From positions 1 through 57,346 of the forward strand of contig NZ_JXYH01000024.1 in NCBI RefSeq assembly GCF_001262635.1: a stretch of 57,346 nucleotides of DNA, written 5' to 3'. This DNA comes from Aestuariivita boseongensis (lineage in GTDB: Bacteria > Pseudomonadota > Alphaproteobacteria > Rhodobacterales > Rhodobacteraceae). This document shows, one piece after another, positions 52,420 through 57,346 of the stretch. The position numbers and the translations under genes are program-made. The notes beneath the pieces were generated by a model, which was not told the origin of the DNA, did not search any database, and saw only the letters and a list, made by a program, of their open reading frames with translations. How positions within the stretch are numbered: position 1 is the first letter of the stretch; each line of letters begins with the position of its first letter.

Positions 52420-53391
52420 TTACCAGCGCAGAACGACCGCCCCCCAGGCCAGCCCGCCGCCGATGGCCTCGGTGACGATCAGGTCGCCCGGCTTGATCTG
52501 GCCGCGTTCCTTGCCCACTGACAGCGCCAGGGGGATCGACGCGGCAGAGGTGTTGCCGTGGTCCTGCACGGTCACGACCACCTTCTCCATGGGCAGGCCC
52601 ATCTTCTTGGCGGTGCCCTGAATGATGCGGATATTGGCCTGATGCGGCACGATCCAATCCACGTCGTCACTGGTCAATCCGGCTTTTTCCAAGGCTTTTT
52701 CGGCGGTTGCGGCCAATTTCTCAACTGCATGGCGGAACACCTGATTGCCCTGCATGCGCAGATATCCGGTGCTTTGGGTCGATACGCCGCCATCGACATA
52801 CAGCAGGTCCTTGTACCGGCCGTCCGAATTCAGATCGGTGGACAGGATACCCCGGTCGTCGGACGTGCCTGCGCCTTCCTGAGCCTCAAGCACCAGCGCT
52901 CCGGCCCCGTCACCGAACAGCACGCAGGTGCTGCGATCGGTCCAATCCATGATCCGGCTGAAGGTTTCCGCGCCAATGACCAGCACGCGTTTGGCCTGAT
53001 CGGACAGAATCAGCGCATTGGCATTGGCCAGCGCATAGGCAAAGCCTGCGCAAACCGCCTGCACGTCGAAGGCAAAACCGCTGGTCATGCCCAGCTCGGA
53101 TTGAATCATCGTGGCGGCAGAGGGGAAGGTCAGATCAGCGGTCGAGGTAGCGACGATCACCGCGTCGATATCTTCCGCGTTTAACCCGGCGTCCTTCAAC
53201 GCGTTGCGCGCCGCCGCAGCCCCCATATCCGAGGTGGTTTCACCTTCTGCCGCAAAATGACGCCGTTCGATGCCCGAACGCGCGCGAATCCATTCATCGC
53301 TGGTGTCCAGCGTTTCCTCGAATTCTGAATTGGGAACGATCCGTTCCGGGAGGTAGTGGCCTACGCCTACCACGACCGCACGTCGTGTCAT
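52420..53391 (-). CDS. fabH: Beta-ketoacyl-ACP synthase III
   Basis: A 323-residue enzyme that starts fatty-acid synthesis by condensing acetyl-CoA with malonyl-ACP. The catalytic triad is Cys114 (AVCAGF), His in PHQANIR and Asn in [13 protein letters not shown]. Full length. It is 15 bp downstream of plsX, in the rpmF-plsX-fabH-ihfA order. Confidence 0.97.
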   Translation of the reverse strand: MTRRAVVVGVGHYLPERIVPNSEFEETLDTSDEWIRARSGIERRHFAAEGETTSDMGAAAARNALKDAGLNAEDIDAVIVATSTADLTFPSAATMIQSELGMTSGFAFDVQAVCAGFAYALANANALILSDQAKRVLVIGAETFSRIMDWTDRSTCVLFGDGAGALVLEAQEGAGTSDDRGILSTDLNSDGRYKDLLYVDGGVSTQSTGYLRMQGNQVFRHAVEKLAATAEKALEKAGLTSDDVDWIVPHQANIRIIQGTAKKMGLPMEKVVVTVQDHGNTSAASIPLALSVGKERGQIKPGDLIVTEAIGGGLAWGAVVLRW

Positions 53392-53406
53392 CGGGTTGCC
53401 TGTCCT

Positions 53407-54531
53407 TTATTCGTCTTGCTTTTGGCTGCCCGGATTGTCCCCGTCTCCGGTCTGCGCCTCGCTATCCTGAGCAAGAGCTGCGGCAGATGCAACCCGTGCG
53501 GCCAGCTTTTCCGAAAACCCGGACTGCGCAAGCTGGAACGCCAGCTTGATCGCGGCGGAAACACCGGTCGCATCCGCACCGCCATGGGATTTCACAACGG
53601 TGCCGTTCAGGCCCAGGAACACGCCGCCATTCACACGTCGAGGATCGATGCGTTTCTGCAGCCGTTTGAGCGAGGTCAGCGCCAGAAGCGACGCCAGCCG
53701 TGACAGCGGCGTGTAACGGAACGCCTCGCGCAGCAGCGTGCCGATCAGGCTGGCTGTGCCTTCGCCGGTTTTCAGCGCCACATTGCCGGTAAACCCATCG
53801 GTCACGATCACGTCGCAGACGTCACCGGGAATATCGCCGCCTTCGACAAAGCCCACAAAGTCGAAATTCGCCTTGTCGGCAAAGGATTTGATCAGCTCAT
53901 GCGCCTCTTTCAGCTCGGGCCGGCCCTTATGCTCTTCGGTGCCCACATTCAAAAGCCCGATGCGGGGGCGGTTCAAGGCCAGCCCGTTGCGCGCATAAGA
54001 CGCGCCCATCAGCGCATATTGCAGCAGGTCCTGAGCATCGGCGCGGATATCGGCGCCCACATCCAGCATCACGTTGAAGCCCTGCGGATTGCTCGACGGC
54101 CAGAGAATCGCGATGGCGGGTCGGTTCACGCCCGGCAATCTGCGCAGGCGGATCATGCTCAACGCCATCAGCGCACCGGTATTGCCGCAAGACACTGCCA
54201 CAGGCGCCTCGCCTTCGCGCACCGATTCCAGGGCCGACCACATGGACGTGCCCTTGCCATTGCGCATGACATGGCTTGGCTTGTCTTCCATCGTGACCAC
54301 GTCGGTGGCGTTCACGATGCGCACACGTTCCGCCAGACCGCGCTTTTTTTCGACCAGCGGGCGCAGCTCGGCCTCGGGGCCGTGCAGGATAAACGCGATA
54401 TCGGGATTTTTCTGTGCGGAATACGCAATGCCCGCGACAACAGCCGCGGGCCCGGCGTCTCCGCCCATGGCATCGACCGAGATGGTGATCCGTCTGCGGT
54501 CTGCCTGTCTATGCTCGGGCGAAGCCGTCAT
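53407..54531 (-). CDS. plsX: Phosphate acyltransferase PlsX
   Basis: A 374-residue enzyme making acyl-phosphate from acyl-ACP for phospholipid synthesis. Motifs: ISVDAMGGDAGPAAVVAG at the N-terminus, PVAVSCGNTGALMA, DVGADIRADAQDLLQYA and VIVTDGFTGNVALKTGEG. It follows rpmF by 23 bp on the same strand. Confidence 0.96.
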   Translation of the reverse strand: MTASPEHRQADRRRITISVDAMGGDAGPAAVVAGIAYSAQKNPDIAFILHGPEAELRPLVEKKRGLAERVRIVNATDVVTMEDKPSHVMRNGKGTSMWSALESVREGEAPVAVSCGNTGALMALSMIRLRRLPGVNRPAIAILWPSSNPQGFNVMLDVGADIRADAQDLLQYALMGASYARNGLALNRPRIGLLNVGTEEHKGRPELKEAHELIKSFADKANFDFVGFVEGGDIPGDVCDVIVTDGFTGNVALKTGEGTASLIGTLLREAFRYTPLSRLASLLALTSLKRLQKRIDPRRVNGGVFLGLNGTVVKSHGGADATGVSAAIKLAFQLAQSGFSEKLAARVASAAALAQDSEAQTGDGDNPGSQKQDE

Positions 54532-54554
54532 GCGTAAGCCCGTGAGGAAGCGTC

Positions 54555-54761
54555 TTAAGCCGCGTCTTCGTCCAGATCGATCTCATCAACCTGTGCGATG
54601 ATCTCTTTCTCGCCGTAGTGGCCGCAGGCGGCACAGACGTGATGCGGGCGCTTCAGCTCACCGCAGTTGGGGCATTCGTTCGGGTTTGCGGCAACCAGCG
54701 CATCATGCGCACGACGATTGTTGCGACGCGATTTCGATACTTTGTTCTGTTGGACAGCCAT
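54555..54761 (-). CDS. rpmF: 50S ribosomal protein L32
   Basis: A 68-residue protein. [20 protein letters not shown] is standard for L32. The zinc cysteines [20 protein letters not shown] are all present, and an acidic tail ([10 protein letters not shown]) follows. It begins 208 bp after the YceD gene. Confidence 0.98.
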   Translation of the reverse strand: MAVQQNKVSKSRRNNRRAHDALVAANPNECPNCGELKRPHHVCAACGHYGEKEIIAQVDEIDLDEDAA

Positions 54762-54969
54762 GTCTCAACCTATCATGTTTGGGCCATCAGACGTCCCGGT
54801 GGACGAAAGCGGCGGGATTTCGATGTCATTTCCGTTGCGGCGTGACGCGCGTTTAGGCCAAGGCCCGTCCCGTGTCCAACCCTAAATCCGGTGAAGGCGC
54901 GAAAATACGCAGATTCTTTTATTCCGCAACCGGTTTTTTCGATGAAATTTCCGGGCGGTGGAAAGCGGC

Positions 54970-55521
54970 CTAATCCTCCTTCTTGGCCAGCTGGTCGCGC
55001 AGCGCGGCCAGACCTGCAAAGGGGCGCATATCTTCGTCGCGCAGGGGCTCTTTGCCCGGTTCGGTCACCACGGTGTCCGCGGGATCGGCCCCGTCCACGC
55101 GCGGATAGGCCGGGATATTCAGCGCCAGCGCCTCGGTCAGCACTTCCATCAGGTCGATCTGGGTGGGCAGCGGCTCGACGCTGTCGTCTTCGGGCATTTC
55201 CACCTCCGTGCCGTCCGGCTCGGTGAAATCGGCCTGGTAAAGCCGCGTGACAGGCTCATCAATCCGCGTCGTGACCGGTTCCAGCGTGACCACGCAAGGC
55301 TGCACGACGGTGGCCCCCAAGGTTGCGGTCAGCCGCCAGTCGGTTTTGCCCTGCGCCGCAATCTCGCCCTCGAAGCGCAGTTTGCGCAGCGCGCTCAGCT
55401 CAAGCGCGTCGGCAATGCGGGCACAGGCCGCTGCATCGGGCACTATGTTAAAGCGTGTGGGACGCCGCTGAGGCAGGTCAGCCACGCGAAAAACGGTCTG
55501 AGGCCGGTCGGGTGAAGACAT
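54970..55521 (-). CDS. DUF177/YceD family protein
   Basis: A 183-residue protein of the YceD family, linked to 23S rRNA accumulation and almost always upstream of rpmF. Typical parts are TLEPVTTRIDEPV and the acidic segment DDSVEPLPTQIDLMEVLTEALALNIPAYPR. The start is set to MSSPDRPQ. The gap to rpmF (54762-54969) may hold an rpmF promoter; none is clear. Confidence 0.9.
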   Translation of the reverse strand: MSSPDRPQTVFRVADLPQRRPTRFNIVPDAAACARIADALELSALRKLRFEGEIAAQGKTDWRLTATLGATVVQPCVVTLEPVTTRIDEPVTRLYQADFTEPDGTEVEMPEDDSVEPLPTQIDLMEVLTEALALNIPAYPRVDGADPADTVVTEPGKEPLRDEDMRPFAGLAALRDQLAKKED

Positions 55522-55606
55522 GGTGAACACTTTCGTTTCTTGAACAGACGGCATTCCTTCTGTAATCGGGATAAAAGCCAGGACAGAGCGAGGCAAGAGG
55601 CGAGAC

Positions 55607-56074
55607 ATGGTATCCACAGCACCCACTTTGCGGCGGATGGCCAGATTTGGTCTGACCCTTGTTCTGATCGGCACATTGTCGGCCTGTGCAACCACCTATC
55701 GCAATCACGGCTATGTCCCGTCCGAGGATGAACTGGCCGAGGTGATTGTCGGCGTCGATACCCGCGATACCGTGGCCGAAACGGTTGGAACGCCGTCCTC
55801 CAGTGGGCTTCTGAGCGACGGGGGCTATTACTATGTCCGATCGCGCGTACGCCATCAGGGGCTGCGCGAACCCAAGGTGGTGGAACGCCAGCTGGTCGCC
55901 ATCAGCTTTTCGTCCAACGGTGTGGTCGAAAATATCGAACGCTATGAACTGGAAGACGGCCAGCCCGTCCGCCTGACCCGGCGCGTTACCGAAAGCTCGA
56001 TCCGCGATCAGGGCCTGATCCGTCAGCTTTTGGGCAACCTGGCCAACTTCAACCCCGGTCAGTTCCTCGAATAA
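55607..56074 (+). CDS. bamE: Outer-membrane assembly lipoprotein BamE
   Basis: A 155-residue lipoprotein with signal ending LIGTLSAC (lipobox LSAC). The mature SmpA/BamE domain is GYVPSEDELAEVIVGVDTRDTVAETVGTPSSSG, then strands YYYVRSRVRHQG and RQLVAISFSSNGVVENIERY. Part of the BAM complex for beta-barrel insertion. An alternative start ten codons on (MARFGLTL) is possible. Confidence 0.93.
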   Translation: MVSTAPTLRRMARFGLTLVLIGTLSACATTYRNHGYVPSEDELAEVIVGVDTRDTVAETVGTPSSSGLLSDGGYYYVRSRVRHQGLREPKVVERQLVAISFSSNGVVENIERYELEDGQPVRLTRRVTESSIRDQGLIRQLLGNLANFNPGQFLE

Positions 56075-56159
56075 TCCCTGCTGGCGTCATGCGCGCGTCA
56101 TGGCTTGTGCGCCAGAACCGGCCTGCGTAGTGTTCTGTCAAACAGGCATGGGGTCGAAC

Positions 56160-56900
56160 ATGCAACCACAGTTGCCGCCGCTTCAGCGTGGGCGCTACCT
56201 TGCCCGCCTGGCAGAGACCGCCACCGATCTGGCTGCCGCGCAGGCCTTGCGCACACGGGCTTTTCACACAGATCATCCCGACAGCGACCCGTTTGACAGC
56301 ATCTGTGCCCATGTGCTGATCGAGGACACGGGAACAGGCCGGATCGTGTGCTGTTTTCGGATGCTTGTTCTGGATGGCGGGGCCGAGCTGGCCCGCAGTT
56401 ACTCTGCACAGTTCTATGATCTTGAGGCATTGCAGGGCTTTCCCGGCCGCATGGTCGAAATGGGCCGCTTCTGCATCGACCCGGATTGCCCCGACCCGGA
56501 CATCCTGCGCGTGGCCTGGGGCGCGATGACCGCTTTTGTCGATGAAAATGGGGTGGGGATGCTGTTTGGCTGTTCGTCCTTTGCGGGGACGGAAACGGCC
56601 GAGTATCTGGACGCCTTCGCGATGCTGCGCGCGCGGCATCTTGCGCCGAAACGCTGGCTGCCACGGGTGAAGGCGCCTGATGTGTTCCGCTTTGCCGCGC
56701 GGCTCAGGCGCAAGCCGGATGTGAAAAAGGCGATGCTGCGGATGCCGCCCTTGCTGAAGACCTATCTGGCGATGGGCGGCTGGGTCAGCGATCATGCGGT
56801 GGTCGATCGCCAGATGAATACGCTGCATGTCTTCACCGGGGTCGAGATCGAGGCCATACCGCCCGCCCGCAAACGGCTGCTGCGCGCGGTGGCCGGCTGA
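56160..56900 (+). CDS. olsB: GNAT-type acyltransferase, OlsB-like (ornithine lipid synthesis)
   Basis: A 246-residue acyltransferase of the OlsB/hemolysin group, which adds a 3-hydroxyacyl chain to ornithine. Marks: AQALRTRAFHTDHPDSDPFD, ICAHVLIED, CCFRMLVLD and MVEMGRFCIDPDCPDPDILRVAWGAM, with SSFAG. The start MQPQLPPLQRGRYLAR is chosen; upstream Met codons are possible. No olsA gene follows here; an ABC-F gene is next, so the second step is encoded elsewhere. Confidence 0.82.
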   Translation: MQPQLPPLQRGRYLARLAETATDLAAAQALRTRAFHTDHPDSDPFDSICAHVLIEDTGTGRIVCCFRMLVLDGGAELARSYSAQFYDLEALQGFPGRMVEMGRFCIDPDCPDPDILRVAWGAMTAFVDENGVGMLFGCSSFAGTETAEYLDAFAMLRARHLAPKRWLPRVKAPDVFRFAARLRRKPDVKKAMLRMPPLLKTYLAMGGWVSDHAVVDRQMNTLHVFTGVEIEAIPPARKRLLRAVAG

Positions 56901-56905
56901 GCTTT

Positions 56906-56937
56906 GGGGTATTTGCAGCCAGAAAGAAGCAGGGTTT
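56906..56937. repeat. Third copy of the GGTATTT/AGAAAGAAG intergenic motif
   Basis: GGGGTATTTGCAGCCAGAAA continuing GAAGCAGGGTTT lies between the OlsB-like and ABC-F genes. It matches the copies at 23941 and 24771. Confidence 0.7.
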
Positions 56938-56973
56938 CTTGACCTTGCCACGGACCGGCTATAGCTGCGCGTC

Positions 56974-57346
56974 ATGGCCCGTGTACCCCTGCTCCAGCTT
57001 AACGATATTTCGCTGACCTTCGGCGGAGATCCCGTTTTCGACGGGTTGGACGCGGTTGTGCAGCCAGGCGACCGCGTGGCGCTTGTGGGGCGCAACGGGT
57101 CGGGCAAATCCACGCTGATGAAGGTGATGGCGGGTCTGATCGAACCGGATCGCGGGCAGGTGATCGTGCCGCCGGGCCAGTCCGTGGGCTATATGGAGCA
57201 GGACCCGGATATGAGCGGGTTCGCGACACTGGGCGATTTCGCGGCGCATGGGGTGGAGCCGGGCGAGCTTTACAAGGTCGAACGCGCGGGCGAGGGGCTG
57301 AAGTTCGATCCGGCGCGCCCCGTGGCGACCGCCAGCGGCGGGGGAC
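56974..57346 (+). CDS. ABC-F ATPase (Uup-like), 3' end cut by window
   Basis: The first 124 codons of an ABC-F protein: MARVPLLQLNDISLTFGG, then the Walker A LVGRNGSGKSTLMKVMAGL and the Q-loop region VGYMEQDPDMSG. ABC-F proteins act on the ribosome or in DNA stability (Uup). The rest lies outside the window. Confidence 0.88.
   Translation, partial: MARVPLLQLNDISLTFGGDPVFDGLDAVVQPGDRVALVGRNGSGKSTLMKVMAGLIEPDRGQVIVPPGQSVGYMEQDPDMSGFATLGDFAAHGVEPGELYKVERAGEGLKFDPARPVATASGGG

Noticed and set aside
1-57346. Prophage, insertion sequence or integron
   Set aside because: No transposase, integrase, terminal repeats or phage structural genes were found.

Overview
The window is high-GC alphaproteobacterial chromosome, most likely from the Roseobacter group (Rhodobacteraceae). 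Pointers are a TRAP transporter with a TakP-like binding protein, a DksA with one zinc-site cysteine, the order rpmF-plsX-fabH-ihfA-merR, the order argS-SPOR-nagZ-scpA-scpB, many ATGA/GTGA stop-start overlaps, and several protein types I associate with this group. I see no phage, IS element, plasmid or CRISPR sequence. Most genes are housekeeping or niche-adaptation genes.

Layout. 1-3.4 kb: a cut membrane protein, a Rieske oxygenase with a small partner, an XRE regulator and a short cold-shock-like protein. 3.4-6 kb: acetolactate synthase large and small subunits behind a complete attenuator (promoter, 15-codon Leu/Val/Ile leader peptide, rival hairpins, terminator). 6.1-15.3 kb: a NIT-domain chemoreceptor, a response regulator/histidine kinase pair, and a divergent TRAP transporter with unusually large membrane subunits. 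15.3-24.7 kb: Bpt, RDD and DUF2852 proteins, YbaK, GlnE, a 23S rRNA methyltransferase, a PIN protein and an M48 protease. 24.8-27.1 kb: tandem cytochrome P450 genes, the downstream copy broken by a one-base frameshift. 27.2-31 kb: CopC, CopD and cytochrome c, convergent with a membrane protein and an SBP56/methanethiol oxidase gene. 31-38.7 kb: VWA protein, an overlooked 55-residue membrane protein, DUF2927 lipoprotein, GNAT enzyme, BLUF photoreceptor, MoxR ATPase, DksA, flavin monooxygenase and exonuclease III.

39.0-41.6 kb is the most unusual part. A 163-residue protein made almost entirely of seven exact 21-residue repeats (core TALFSTSMAP) is followed by an uncharacterised all-helical protein and an EamA-type permease, in operon-like spacing. 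It could be a multi-core peptide precursor with a partner protein and an exporter, or a repeat scaffold. The function is unknown.

41.6-57.3 kb: ErpA, dGTPase-like protein, ArgS, SPOR protein, NagZ, ScpA, ScpB, a small conserved-looking protein, a bacterial SABATH-like methyltransferase, double-domain dCTP deaminase, tRNA-Pro(GGG), MerR regulator, IhfA, FabH, PlsX, L32, YceD, BamE, an OlsB-like acyltransferase and the start of an ABC-F ATPase. Between genes there are recurring clusters of two or three perfect 20-29 nt hairpins (near 4.0, 15.2, 31.2, 37.9 and 49.9 kb) and three copies of a short purine-rich intergenic motif.
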